Assembly: GCA_000434295.1 (NCBI GenBank) | Contig: HF994935.1 | Location: 30,406-94,405, forward strand | Source: Acetobacter sp. CAG:977 | GTDB taxonomy: Bacteria > Pseudomonadota > Alphaproteobacteria > CAAGCB01 > CAG-977 | Direction: 5' to 3' | DNA: 64,000 bases | Position numbers and translations under genes: made by a program | Part shown: one piece after another, positions 25,219-34,218 of the stretch | Layout: each line of letters begins with the position of its first letter | Position numbering within the stretch: the stretch's first letter is position 1 | Notes under the pieces: model-generated | Databases searched by the model: none | The model's input: only the letters and a program-made list of their open reading frames with translations | Told to the model about the DNA's origin: nothing

Positions 25219-25971
25219 TTAATCCAAAACGCGGTCAAGGAAATAAGGCAATTGGACGTACCACCAATTCCAATCGTGGTTCACGTCTTTTCCCCAAATA
25301 TCGACAAAGGCGGGGATATGCTTTTCTTCCAAGATATGTTTTAAGGCAAGAGTTTCTTCAATCATGGGATCTTCCCAAGCCCCCTGTCCGACGCAAAAAA
25401 CCAATCGTGCTTTGCGCATTTCGTCCAGCAGGCGTTCGTCCGTCAGATTGGGCAGAAAATCCAGAACCGAGTTAAAATAAACGACTTCGTCCATATACCC
25501 GCCCATAAAGTAGCGAGAGCTGTAAAGTCCGCTCAACGCAATGACGGAATCCAACAAATCGGGACGTCTGAAGAACATCAGCGCGCTGTGAAACGCGCCC
25601 ATCGAGCACCCCGTCGCCATGATTCCGATTTCTTTTCCGCCGTTGGCGTCGCGGCTGATTTCCTTTAAGCGGGGGACGAATTCTTCCGTAACATAGTTGA
25701 AATAACGTTCGTGCAGACGAATGCGGTCGTACGGATTTCCGTCTTTGTCGTCCCAAGTATGTTCGTCAATGCCGTCAACGCAGAACAGCTGGATTCTGCC
25801 GTCATCGATATAAGGGCGGCACACGTCGACCATGCCGTGGTATTCATAATGCCAAAACCTGCCCGAGCCGGGAGGAAAAACCAATACGGGTTTTCCCGTA
25901 TGCCCGTAGACTTTGAATTCCATGTCGCGTTCCAAAGCGTGGCTGTATTCTTTGAAGTATTCTTCTTTCAT
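25219..25971 (-). CDS. Putative esterase, alpha/beta hydrolase fold
   Basis: A 250-residue cytoplasmic enzyme of the esterase-D-like family (COG4947-like). The nucleophile elbow GCSMGAFHS gives Ser123; an acid around Asp200 and His231 in VNHDWNWW complete the probable triad. No signal peptide is present. The gene follows the ATP-grasp ligase by 11 bases and precedes the flavodoxin/ferredoxin fusion by 5 bases. A ligase and an esterase side by side suggest that one makes, and the other removes, an ester or amide-type modification on the same metabolite. This is inference. Confidence 0.82.
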   Translation of the reverse strand: MKEEYFKEYSHALERDMEFKVYGHTGKPVLVFPPGSGRFWHYEYHGMVDVCRPYIDDGRIQLFCVDGIDEHTWDDKDGNPYDRIRLHERYFNYVTEEFVPRLKEISRDANGGKEIGIMATGCSMGAFHSALMFFRRPDLLDSVIALSGLYSSRYFMGGYMDEVVYFNSVLDFLPNLTDERLLDEMRKARLVFCVGQGAWEDPMIEETLALKHILEEKHIPAFVDIWGKDVNHDWNWWYVQLPYFLDRVLD

Positions 25972-25982
25972 ATTTCAAATCC

Positions 25983-27146
25983 TTATAGTCGGGCGTTGAT
26001 GGCGTTGATGATATTGATGATTTCTTCGCGGGAATCGGCATAAATCAAATAAACGTGGTCGCCCATTGCCCGAGCCGTAATGCCGGTAATTTCCATATCT
26101 TCCATGATATGATTTCCGAAACGTTCCATGACTTCTTCATGGCTGAGGGCATAGCGGAAACGGTGTTTGCGGCTGGCGTATCCCGAATAGCGGCGTTGTT
26201 TTGTGTTTTCGTCCGACCAACCTTTGATCAGGATGTCCGCCCACAGTTTATAAACGTCCAAATCGTGGGAAGCCTGATAGATTTCGGTAATCATGCCGCC
26301 GGGCGGGCGCATATTGACTTCCAACGCCATGATTTTCCCTTCGTCCGTGCGGAAAAATTCAAAATGGAAGAAAGTGTTTTTAATGCCGTACGCTTTAACG
26401 ATTTTTGTACCGGCTTCCTTGACGTCCTTTGCCATTTCGGGTTCGGAACGGTACATGATGCAATCGTCGTTGACGACCGTATCCATCAGAGATTGGTGAT
26501 AGATTTGGCTGGCGCAAAAACGAATGTCGCCGTTGATGTCGGTAATGCCGTCAAAGGTTTCGACGTGACCGTTGATGAATTCTTCCATAATATAGGGGAC
26601 GTTTTCCGGCTTTTGAGCAAAAAAGTCCGCCATTTCCTGTTCGTTGTGAAGCGTATAAGTATCGGTGGCGCCGACGCCGTCATCGGGTTTGACGACGACG
26701 GGAAAGCCGTTTTCGTCCGTAAAGGCTTTGCCTTCGGCAAACGTTGCGGGCAGGCACCATTTTGCGGCGGGAACGCCGGCCTTTTTGAAAAAGGCTTTCA
26801 TTCTGGATTTTTGTTTATGATCCATAATTTCGGGATACTTGATGCCGTTGATATTGAAATCGGTACGCAATTTTGCTTCGGTAATCAGCCAGAATTCGTT
26901 GTTTGAGCGAATGGCGTCGATTCTTCCGTGCTTGAACGCCAAAAAGGCGCAGGCGCGATAAACCTGATCATAATCGCCCAGATTGTCAACGCGGTAGTAT
27001 TCCGTCAAAGCTTCTTTTAATTCGGGGAGCAGCTCGTCATAAGGGGCATCCCCGATTCCCAACACATTGACGCCGTTTTGTTTTAAATGGTAACAAAACT
27101 TCCATCCGTAGTCGGGAAAGTTCGGAGAAAAATAAATAAAATTCAT
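25983..27146 (-). CDS. ATP-grasp carboxylate-amine ligase-like protein
   Basis: A 387-residue member of the ATP-grasp superfamily, enzymes that activate a carboxylate as acylphosphate and join it to an amine or thiol. The N-terminal segment ends near residue 100. VVKPDDGVGATDTYTL (about residues 151-166) is the first ATP-binding lysine and glycine-rich loop. EFINGHVETFDGI forms the hinge and MALEVNMRPPGG (about 273-284) supplies the metal-binding Glu and Asn. No known substrate-specific group is recognised. It is the second gene of the operon, 25 bases after the nitroreductase gene. Confidence 0.87.
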   Translation of the reverse strand: MNFIYFSPNFPDYGWKFCYHLKQNGVNVLGIGDAPYDELLPELKEALTEYYRVDNLGDYDQVYRACAFLAFKHGRIDAIRSNNEFWLITEAKLRTDFNINGIKYPEIMDHKQKSRMKAFFKKAGVPAAKWCLPATFAEGKAFTDENGFPVVVKPDDGVGATDTYTLHNEQEMADFFAQKPENVPYIMEEFINGHVETFDGITDINGDIRFCASQIYHQSLMDTVVNDDCIMYRSEPEMAKDVKEAGTKIVKAYGIKNTFFHFEFFRTDEGKIMALEVNMRPPGGMITEIYQASHDLDVYKLWADILIKGWSDENTKQRRYSGYASRKHRFRYALSHEEVMERFGNHIMEDMEITGITARAMGDHVYLIYADSREEIINIINAINARL

Positions 27147-27171
27147 CGTCGTTCAGTCTTAAAAAAACGGC

Positions 27172-27687
27172 TTATCCGTTCCATTTGTTCATATGAATCA
27201 GTTCGGGATGGAACCTGTCGGCTTTGGGCAGGGGATCTGCGGGGTAGCCTGCGACCATCAGGGAATGGGGACGGATCGTGTCCGGCAGATTAAACATTTC
27301 TTTGACGGCACGGATACGTTCTTCTCTGGGATGGATTCCGATCCAAACGGAACCGATTCCTTTTGACAGGGCGCCCAGCATCATGTTTTCGATGCATGCG
27401 CCGCAGTCTTGTTCCCAATAACCTTCGGATTTTTCGCGTTCGGCATCGGCGCACAACAATACGGCAAAGGCGGCGTCTTTTGCCATCGGAGCCGTTTCAA
27501 GGCGTTCGGAAAGCTCTTTTAACAATTTTTTGTCCGAAACGACCAAAAATTCCCAAATTTGTTGGTTTCTTGCGCTGGGGGCATACATTCCCGCCCTGAT
27601 AATTTCGATAATGTCGCGTTCGGAAACGGTTTTGTCTGTGTATCGGCGGACGCTTCGGCGCGTCAAAAGGCCTTCCATCAATTCCAT
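27172..27687 (-). CDS. Nitroreductase-family flavoprotein
   Basis: A 171-residue FMN enzyme. RRSVRRYTDKTVSE (about residues 10-23) is the FMN-phosphate-binding N-terminus, APSARNQQIWEF (about 36-47) the dimer-interface loop, and GIGSVWIGIHP the C-terminal flavin region. Short nitroreductases reduce nitro groups, quinones or other electron acceptors using NAD(P)H. It is the first gene of the leftward operon leading to xdhD and diverges from marC, leaving a 107-base shared upstream region. Confidence 0.88.
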   Translation of the reverse strand: MELMEGLLTRRSVRRYTDKTVSERDIIEIIRAGMYAPSARNQQIWEFLVVSDKKLLKELSERLETAPMAKDAAFAVLLCADAEREKSEGYWEQDCGACIENMMLGALSKGIGSVWIGIHPREERIRAVKEMFNLPDTIRPHSLMVAGYPADPLPKADRFHPELIHMNKWNG

Positions 27688-27794
27688 TTTTATAACCTTT
27701 CGTAAAAAAAATTATTTTTGCATTTTATCAGCTTTCTTATTTTATCGAAAGATGATAATTAAAAAGCGTTTCTTCTTTCTGGACGGAGGGCGGT

Positions 27795-28424
27795 ATGGAT
27801 TGGTTCACCGATTATCTGCATTTCAGTTTGGCGTTGTTGGCAATCTGCGGCCCCCAATCGGCGATTCCCATTTTTGTTAATTTGACCGAAGGTATGGGTA
27901 CCCGCGAAAAATCGGGTATTGCCAGACAAGCGGGCATTACGGTTGCCTGCGTTTTGCTGTCTTCGGCTTTTTTCGGCAGCACGATTTTGGATATTTTCGG
28001 CGTCAGCCTGAATTCGTTTAGAATCGCCGGCGGAATATTGTTGCTTTCCATCGCCTTCGGCATGATGAAAGCAACCGAAAAACGCCATACCAAAGAAGAA
28101 CAGGCCGAAGCCGAAAGCCGTGACGCCATCGGCGTTATGCCCATCGCTTTGCCGATTATTTCAGGGCCCGGCGGCATTTCCGCCGTCGTCATCGCGACAC
28201 AGCTGGATAATTCTTTTTCTCATTTGATGGCGGTATGCATGGCGGGAATTACCGTTGCGACGATTTCGTGGATGTGCCTGCGTTTGGCGGATAAGCTTGC
28301 CGCTTTGCTGGGGCAGACGGGCTTGAACATCATCAGCCGTATTTTCGGTATGTTGCTTTCCGCCATCGGGATTGAATTCATTTATACGTCGTTAAAAGCG
28401 ATGTTCCCCGCGTGGATCGCCTGA
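27795..28424 (+). CDS. MarC-family inner-membrane protein
   Basis: A 209-residue membrane protein with six predicted helices. GPQSAIPIFVNLTEG (about residues 19-33) and a mirrored GVMPIALPIISGPGGI (about 112-127) are the pair of half-helix motifs shared by MarC proteins. The family was named from the mar locus but has no confirmed drug-export role. The 3' end overlaps the convergent membrane-protein gene by 33 bases. Confidence 0.9.
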   Translation: MDWFTDYLHFSLALLAICGPQSAIPIFVNLTEGMGTREKSGIARQAGITVACVLLSSAFFGSTILDIFGVSLNSFRIAGGILLLSIAFGMMKATEKRHTKEEQAEAESRDAIGVMPIALPIISGPGGISAVVIATQLDNSFSHLMAVCMAGITVATISWMCLRLADKLAALLGQTGLNIISRIFGMLLSAIGIEFIYTSLKAMFPAWIA

Positions 28425-29033
28425 GCTCGTATCATCGTTTCTTGGGGGCGCTTTATAAATCGTAATTGCGATGACGGCAGCTCCGATTATGCCGAAAAGT
28501 ATCAAAGCCATAAGGGAAAAGATAATCAAGATCCCCTTGGGCGATTCATAAATATAACTATAGGAATTGCGGCTTCCCGAAAGGAAAAGGTTGATTTTTT
28601 TGCATTCGGTTTCGGCATCTGTCGAAAAATCGAAACGCTTCGGGAAATCCGTTTCTTCGGCGCCGTTTTTAAAAACGATTTTATAATAACTGCGGTGCCC
28701 TTTTTGAAACAGTTTCACTTTTTTTTCAATGGTGGCTTTTTTTATTTTTGACAGGTCGTATGTTTTGCTTAACCTGATTTCGGGTTGAGCGATCGTTGCC
28801 CGATAATAGCGGCATATTTTCGTTTCCGGTTCGCATGTGAAAAAAGTTTTGTTGTCTTCAAAAAAAACGACCCAAATCAGCAATAAAGAAAACCCCGCCG
28901 CCAGAAATTTTATGTTGCTCTTTGTTTCACCGGGCAAGGTTATTCTTTTTTTTCGCATGACAAAAAGCAACAGGAAAAAGACGGCATAAATCGCCAAAGT
29001 GAAAGTAACAATAATGTTTACAAAGGAAGACAT
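28392..29033 (-). CDS. Membrane protein of unknown function, paralogue B of a tandem pair
   Basis: A 213-residue protein with two N-terminal membrane helices (about 5-25 and 44-61), a soluble domain of about 100 residues, and one C-terminal helix (about 165-189), then a charged tail. It is clearly related to the next gene upstream: both share CxxETKxCRxY, a GxRRSYYxIxxKNG-like segment (here GHRSYYKIVFKNG), TDAExE and the same helix arrangement. Two conserved cysteines flank a KTC/KIC turn just after the second helix, probably in the periplasm. No family is recognised. AGGAG precedes the start. Confidence 0.72.
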   Translation of the reverse strand: MSSFVNIIVTFTLAIYAVFFLLLFVMRKKRITLPGETKSNIKFLAAGFSLLLIWVVFFEDNKTFFTCEPETKICRYYRATIAQPEIRLSKTYDLSKIKKATIEKKVKLFQKGHRSYYKIVFKNGAEETDFPKRFDFSTDAETECKKINLFLSGSRNSYSYIYESPKGILIIFSLMALILFGIIGAAVIAITIYKAPPRNDDTSSGDPRGEHRF

Positions 29034-29092
29034 TTTCTTCTCCTTTTGTTTTTTGTCCGTGTGTTCGGCACGATGTCGCCGAATCTATTATT

Positions 29093-29698
29093 CTATTTTT
29101 TTCGTGATTGAAGCAACAGCGAAGCTGCGAAAAGGGTCGTGCCGATTCCGAACGCCGTCAGAAAAATAAGAGCCATGAATAAAATAAAGTCAGAGCCGGA
29201 AGACGACGGTAACCGGCTGTAGACATAGTTTTTCGTTTCTCCGTTTAAAAAGCTTTTAAGCCGTTCGGCTTCTTTTTCGGCATCCGTTTGAATGACAAAG
29301 GTCAAAGGAAAGGGAAAGCTTTTTTTGCCGTTTTTTAAAGTTATTTCGTAATAAGACCGCCTTATACCTTTCCAATTAGCCCTGTATTGCTTTTTGACGG
29401 ATATTTCTTCGGTTTTTGGCAGAATGAAGCTTTGTTTCAGGAAAGGCTCGCTTCGGACGGCCGTCGTATGATAAAGACGGCACGTTTTCGTTTCGTAAGT
29501 ACAGGAAACCAAAACGCCGCGGGGTTGCACGAAAGCAAACCAGACAATGCAAAATAAAAAGGCGAAAAACAAAAATTTGGAAGTCTTTTTCACATTCTCG
29601 GGAATTTTTATTTTCTTTTTGTAAATGACAAGAAGGAGAATAATTAAAATCAGATAATTTATAGCGGCGAATCCGAGTATAAACGAATCTGCATTCAT
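29093..29698 (-). CDS. Membrane protein of unknown function, paralogue A of a tandem pair
   Basis: A 201-residue protein with the same plan as its downstream paralogue: helices at about 9-25 and 42-58, a soluble domain with CTYETKTCRLYHT (about 66-78) and RRSYYEITLKNGKK, and a helix at about 170-194. It starts 9 bases after the xerC stop, so xerC and the two paralogues may form one transcript. Its function is unknown. The soluble domain resembles the single-domain 'photosystem/PH-like' membrane proteins only in size, so I make no functional call. Confidence 0.72.
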   Translation of the reverse strand: MNADSFILGFAAINYLILIILLLVIYKKKIKIPENVKKTSKFLFFAFLFCIVWFAFVQPRGVLVSCTYETKTCRLYHTTAVRSEPFLKQSFILPKTEEISVKKQYRANWKGIRRSYYEITLKNGKKSFPFPLTFVIQTDAEKEAERLKSFLNGETKNYVYSRLPSSSGSDFILFMALIFLTAFGIGTTLFAASLLLQSRKK

Positions 29699-29707
29699 GG
29701 ATTTTCC

Positions 29708-30670
29708 TTATTTTTTTGCTCTCGGGTGCGCGTGGGCATAAACATCCATCATATGTTCGGCGTCCAACCCCGTGTAGCGTTGCGTCGTCGAAAGAGATTC
29801 GTGCCCCAACAGTTCTTGTATGGTTCTGAGATCGCCGCCGCCGTTTAACAGATGCGTGGCAAAGCTGTGGCGCAAAGCGTGCGGAGTTACCGATGCGGGC
29901 AAGCCCAGTTCGTCGCGGATTCGTCGGATTTGGCGTTGCATGACGCCCGGATTGACGCGTTCGCCCTGTGCACCGATGAACAGAGGCGTATTGGGTTTTG
30001 CCCCGTCGGGGCGCACGCGCAGATAAGCTTCAATGGCGCTTCTGACGGCGGGCAGAACGGGAACGGCACGCTCTTTTCTGCCTTTTCCGAAAACGGTCAT
30101 CATATCGGAACGCGGTCTGTCTTTGACATCCAACGCCAACGCTTCGCTGATACGCAACCCGCATCCGTACAACAGCATGACAAAAGCGACGTCGCGCCGT
30201 TTCATCCATTCTTCTTTTTGCAATTCGGCGGCGGTTTTAATCATGTCAAACGCCTGTTCCTGCGTTACGGGTTTCGGCAGGGCTTTGGGCAAAGCGGGGG
30301 CGTGCAAAACGCTGACGGCGGGGTTGGACAGGACGGCATTCCGTTCAAGGAATTTGAAAAAGTTTCTTAAGGTTGACAAGTTTCTTGCCAAGGATGTTCT
30401 TGAAATTCCGTCTCCCGTTCTGGCGGACAGGTAAGCGCGAAAATCCGTTACGGCGAGATCCGCCAAAATTTTAAACGAAGGCGTTTCTTCGGTATATTCT
30501 TTGACGAATTTAAGGAATTCTGCCAAATCGCGGCTGTATGCGGCGACGGTATGTCCTGAACATCGCCGTTCCGTTTTCAGCCATCTTTGCCATTCGTCGA
30601 CGGCGACGGTTAATTTTTCGTCGGCGCAAAATCGGACGTTAATGTTTTCCGGTTCATAAAAAGCAACCAT
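29708..30670 (-). CDS. xerC: Tyrosine recombinase XerC
   Basis: A 320-residue site-specific recombinase that resolves chromosome dimers at dif with its partner XerD. The N-terminal SAM-like domain covers about residues 20-110. The catalytic residues are complete: Arg173 (GCGLRISE), Lys197 (GKGRKER), His264 and Arg267 (HALRHSF), His290 (LLGHESL) and Tyr299 (TQRYTG). Nothing suggests a mobile-element integrase, since flanking genes are ordinary chromosomal ones. XerD is not in the window. GGGAA precedes the start. Confidence 0.9.
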   Translation of the reverse strand: MVAFYEPENINVRFCADEKLTVAVDEWQRWLKTERRCSGHTVAAYSRDLAEFLKFVKEYTEETPSFKILADLAVTDFRAYLSARTGDGISRTSLARNLSTLRNFFKFLERNAVLSNPAVSVLHAPALPKALPKPVTQEQAFDMIKTAAELQKEEWMKRRDVAFVMLLYGCGLRISEALALDVKDRPRSDMMTVFGKGRKERAVPVLPAVRSAIEAYLRVRPDGAKPNTPLFIGAQGERVNPGVMQRQIRRIRDELGLPASVTPHALRHSFATHLLNGGGDLRTIQELLGHESLSTTQRYTGLDAEHMMDVYAHAHPRAKK

Positions 30671-30686
30671 GAATTTTCCCGCAAAA

Positions 30687-30718
30687 AAAATCCGGAAGAG
30701 TTTTCTCTTCCGGATTTT
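30687..30718 (-). terminator. Terminator between transaldolase and xerC genes
   Basis: AAAATCCGGAAGAG (30687-30700) pairs with CTCTTCCGGATTTT (30705-30718) around a TTTT loop. The A/T tails let it work in both directions. Here it ends the transaldolase transcript. Confidence 0.88.
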
Positions 30719-30737
30719 ATCCGAGTTTCGGTCAAAA

Positions 30738-31394
30738 TTAAAGGATTGACTGTCCCGTTTTTGCCCAATCTTCCGCGAACTGCTTCAATCCGGCGTCGGT
30801 CAACGGGTGATGATACAGCTGGCGAATAACCTTCGGAGGAGCCGTAATCACGTCGGCGCCGATGCGTCCGGCATTGATGATGTGTTCGGGGCTGCGTACG
30901 GACGCGACCAGAACCTGAGTTTTGAAATCTTCGTAATTGTCATAGACCTGAACGATGTCGGCGATCAGCTGCATGCCGTTGACGCCCAAGTCGTCCAAAC
31001 GTCCGACGAACGGGGAAACAAAGGTTGCGCCGGCTTTTGCGGCAAGAATGGCCTGACCGCAGGTAAAGCACAACGTTACGTTAACCATTGTTCCTTCGGC
31101 GGACAAAGCGCGGCAGACTTTCAAACCGTCCTGTGTCAAAGGAACTTTAATCGTTACGTTGCGGGCGATTTTGCGCAGGACTTCGGCTTCTTTAATCATG
31201 GTGTCGTAGTCCAATGCCGTGACTTCGGCACTGACGGGGCCGGGAACGACTTTGCAGACTTCGGCAATCAGTTCTTTGAAATCCATGCCCTGCTTTGCGG
31301 CCAAAGACGGGTTCGTCGTAACGCCGTCAACCATGCCGGTCGTCGCCAAATCTTTGATTTCGTTCAAATCGGCGGTATCAATAAAAAATTTCAT
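30738..31394 (-). CDS. Transaldolase / fructose-6-phosphate aldolase family (TalC type)
   Basis: A 218-residue TIM-barrel enzyme of the small transaldolase family. [13 protein letters not shown] at the N-terminus, GVTTNPSL (about residues 24-31), the Schiff-base Lys83 in NVTIKVPLT, and the SPFVGRLDD and APPKVIRQL strands are the family signatures. It either transfers dihydroxyacetone in the pentose phosphate pathway or cleaves fructose 6-phosphate. Sequence alone does not decide between these. It diverges from priA with 53 bases between the starts. Confidence 0.9.
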   Translation of the reverse strand: MKFFIDTADLNEIKDLATTGMVDGVTTNPSLAAKQGMDFKELIAEVCKVVPGPVSAEVTALDYDTMIKEAEVLRKIARNVTIKVPLTQDGLKVCRALSAEGTMVNVTLCFTCGQAILAAKAGATFVSPFVGRLDDLGVNGMQLIADIVQVYDNYEDFKTQVLVASVRSPEHIINAGRIGADVITAPPKVIRQLYHHPLTDAGLKQFAEDWAKTGQSIL

Positions 31395-31447
31395 TTGTGT
31401 CTCTCACTAAAGTTAGTAAATTGTAACTGGTCATAGAGTGTAAGGAA

Positions 31448-33661
31448 ATGTCCGTTAAGAATCAACCAAATAAAAAACGTCGCGTCGGGGTTCTTTTGCC
31501 CGTCCCGCTGGGAGGGGCTTATGATTACGCATTGCCCGAGGGCGTTTCGGACATTGCGGCGGGGTCTTTTGTTCGCGTGCCGTTCGGGCGAAGGCAAATG
31601 ACGGGCGTCGTTTGGAAAACCGATCTGTCGGGCGAAGGGCGCGTTGACGACGAAAAACTGAAAGAAATCTCGGAAATTTATCCGTTTTCTCCGCTTGATG
31701 CGGAAAACCGCCGTTTTATAGACTGGGTTGCTTCTTATACGATGTCGGCGGCGGGCGCCGTTTTGAAAATGGCAATGAGCATTGACGACGTATTTTCGGG
31801 CGTCGGGGAAACGGAAGGGTTTGCCAAAAACGAAGGAGCGGTTCCCGTTGCGGGGTTTCGCATGACACCCGCGCGCGAAAAGCTGTTGGCGGCGGCAAGC
31901 GCCGTTCCCGAAAGCGCGGCGGCTTTGGCGCGAAAGGCTGGCGTGTCCGCAAACGGCGTACAGGCATTGTTTGAGGCAGGGCTGCTCAGAAAAGAAAAAA
32001 TGACGTCCGAGACTTTTGAAACGCCCGATCCCGCATTCGGCGGCGTCGCTTTAAACGAAGAACAACAAAAAGCGTCCGATTTTTTAAAATCAAAAATAAA
32101 TGCGGGATTTTCCGTAACGCTTTTGGACGGGGTAACGGGGTCGGGAAAGACGGAAGTTTATTTGGAAGCGGCGGCAAAAGCTTTGGAATGCGGTCGGCGC
32201 GTTTTGGTTTTGTTGCCCGAAATCGGGTTGACGGGGCAATGGGTCGAACGGTTTCGCCGCCGTTTCGGGGTAAGTCCCGCGCTGTGGCATTCGGACATGG
32301 GGGCAAAAAAGCGCCGCGAAACATGGAAAGCCGTTCTGGACGGGCGTATCCGCGTTTTGGCAGGTGCGCGTTCCGCTTTGTTTTTGCCGTTTTCGGATTT
32401 GGGCTTGATTGTCGTCGACGAAGAACACGATGCGTCGTATAAACAAGAAGACGGGGTCATTTATCATGCGCGCGACATGGCGGTCGTCAGGGCGAAAATT
32501 TCCGATATTCCGATTGTGCTGTCTTCCGCGACGCCGTCATTGGAAACGGTGGCGAACGTTAACGCGGGACGATATGAAAAAACCGTTTTGCATCACCGTT
32601 TCGGCGCGGCAAAGCTGCCCGACGTGCGCTTGATTGACATGAGACGCGATCCGCCCGAAGACACGGCGTCGTTGAAAAGTTTTCTTTCTCCCGTTTTGCT
32701 CGAGCACATAAAAAATACGCTGTTTCGGGGCGAGCAAAGTCTTTTGTTTTTAAACCGGCGCGGCTATGCACCGTTGGTTTTGTGCCGCAAATGCGGATAC
32801 CGTTTCCAATGTACGCATTGTTCGGCATGGCTGGTCGAACATCGCGAAGCGGGGCGTTTGGAATGTCATCATTGCGGTTATTCCGTCCCCGTTCCCGAAG
32901 CATGCCCCGTGTGCGGAGAAACGGATTCTTTGGCGTCTTGCGGTCCCGGAGTTGAACGAATCAGCGAAGAAATTCAGGTTCGTTTTCCTCAGGCGCGCCG
33001 TTTAATCGTTACCGGCGACATGACGTCGTCGCCCGATCGTTTAAACGAAGCCATGCGCCGAATTCGCGATCACGAAGCCGACATTATCATCGGGACGCAG
33101 ATTTTGGCAAAAGGGCACCATTTTCCGGATTTAACGTTGGTCGGGATAGTCGATGCGGATTTGGGTCTTGCGGGCGGAGATTTGCGCGCGGGCGAACGAA
33201 CGTATCAGATGCTCAGCCAAGTCGCGGGGCGCGCGGGCAGAGCCGACAAAAAAGGCTTGGTCTTAATGCAAAGCTACGAACCCGACAATGCCGTTATTTC
33301 CGCGTTGGCGTGCGGAGATGCTCAGGCGTTTATTCAGGCGGAAACCGAAAGCCGCGAAGCTTTTCATATGCCGCCGTTCGGACGGATGGCGGCGTTGATC
33401 GTCAGCGGAGAAGACCGTTCAACGACGGAACAGGCGGCGTATTCATTGGGCAAATCGGCGCCTTATATGCAGGGTGTTCGGGTTTTGGGACCCGCACCTG
33501 CGCCTTTGGCTTTGTTGCGGGGCAAATACCGCTATCGTTTGTTGTTGCAAACCGAACGTAACGTTAGAATTCAGAACGTCCTGTCCGAATGGCTGGAATC
33601 CGTAAAAATTCCTTCTTCCGTCAGGGTTAAGGTCGATATTGATCCGTACAGCTTTTTTTAA
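31448..33661 (+). CDS. priA: Primosomal replication-restart helicase PriA
   Basis: A 737-residue DNA helicase that reloads the replisome at stalled forks. The N-terminal 3'-OH-binding domain begins with VLLPVPLGGAYDYALPEG. The helicase core has GVTGSGKTEVYLEA (Walker A) and VVDEEHDASYKQ (DEEH box), then FLNRRGYAPLVLCRKCGY and the eight-cysteine zinc region CxxC...CxxC...CHHC...CPVC. The GTQILAKGHHFPDL and QVAGRAGR motifs close the core. Length is normal. It ends 4 bases into the convergent pilin gene. Confidence 0.95.
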   Translation: MSVKNQPNKKRRVGVLLPVPLGGAYDYALPEGVSDIAAGSFVRVPFGRRQMTGVVWKTDLSGEGRVDDEKLKEISEIYPFSPLDAENRRFIDWVASYTMSAAGAVLKMAMSIDDVFSGVGETEGFAKNEGAVPVAGFRMTPAREKLLAAASAVPESAAALARKAGVSANGVQALFEAGLLRKEKMTSETFETPDPAFGGVALNEEQQKASDFLKSKINAGFSVTLLDGVTGSGKTEVYLEAAAKALECGRRVLVLLPEIGLTGQWVERFRRRFGVSPALWHSDMGAKKRRETWKAVLDGRIRVLAGARSALFLPFSDLGLIVVDEEHDASYKQEDGVIYHARDMAVVRAKISDIPIVLSSATPSLETVANVNAGRYEKTVLHHRFGAAKLPDVRLIDMRRDPPEDTASLKSFLSPVLLEHIKNTLFRGEQSLLFLNRRGYAPLVLCRKCGYRFQCTHCSAWLVEHREAGRLECHHCGYSVPVPEACPVCGETDSLASCGPGVERISEEIQVRFPQARRLIVTGDMTSSPDRLNEAMRRIRDHEADIIIGTQILAKGHHFPDLTLVGIVDADLGLAGGDLRAGERTYQMLSQVAGRAGRADKKGLVLMQSYEPDNAVISALACGDAQAFIQAETESREAFHMPPFGRMAALIVSGEDRSTTEQAAYSLGKSAPYMQGVRVLGPAPAPLALLRGKYRYRLLLQTERNVRIQNVLSEWLESVKIPSSVRVKVDIDPYSFF

Positions 33662-34218
33662 CGGAATTCCCATATGACGCTGGGGGTCAGAGTGCAACTT
33701 TCGGCGCCGTCGACCAAATCGACGGGCAACGGGTGTTCTCCCGATCCCCATGTATAGCGTATTCCCGATACGCCGGATCCGACGGTAATGCTGACCAAGC
33801 CCGATGAAGCGTCGGCTCCCCAGTCAGCCGTTGCCATTTTCAGACAAGCTTCAGGTGTCAGTCCCGTATATTCTATGGTAAAGGTGCGTCCGGCATTTCG
33901 TTCGGAGACTCCGCCGAAATTTATTTCTCCGCCGAACGGGTTCAATCCTTTTTTGGCGGAAACGTCATAAGATTCTTCGTTAAGGATACCGATGTTAAAA
34001 GCATCTTGTGCGGTCATGGAGGTAATTTGGCGTTGAGAGGAATAGAAGGTTCTCATATTCGTAACGATAGTCTGAACCTGATCCAAAGCTTTGGTGATTT
34101 TATATTTGGACATGGCCAGAGAATATCCGGCAATACCGCCGACGCTTAATACGCCGATGATGGCAAGCACCCCCAACATTTCTACCATTGAACGACCGCA
34201 TTGATTGCTTTCTGACAT
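33658..34218 (-). CDS. Orphan type IV prepilin-like protein
   Basis: A 186-residue protein with a short leader ending in Gly8 and a prepilin-type hydrophobic helix (RSMVEMLGVLAIIGVLS..., with Glu13 at position +5 of the mature form). Prepilin peptidase would cut after Gly8, leaving Arg at +1 where Phe or Met is normal. The remaining 150 residues contain two cysteines, in EACLKM and ESCTL, that probably form the C-terminal disulfide loop of pilins. AAGGAG precedes the start. No pilus assembly gene is present nearby. On the minus strand, TTGACT (34289-34294) 17 bases from CAAAAT is a weak promoter candidate. Confidence 0.82.
   Translation of the reverse strand: MSESNQCGRSMVEMLGVLAIIGVLSVGGIAGYSLAMSKYKITKALDQVQTIVTNMRTFYSSQRQITSMTAQDAFNIGILNEESYDVSAKKGLNPFGGEINFGGVSERNAGRTFTIEYTGLTPEACLKMATADWGADASSGLVSITVGSGVSGIRYTWGSGEHPLPVDLVDGAESCTLTPSVIWEFR

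Noticed and set aside
26055..26906. Long open frame antisense to the ATP-grasp gene
   Set aside because: Shadow of a well supported conserved gene on the opposite strand.
29708..30670. Phage or element integrase
   Set aside because: All XerC-specific features are present and neighbours are chromosomal; no attachment repeats or element genes surround it.
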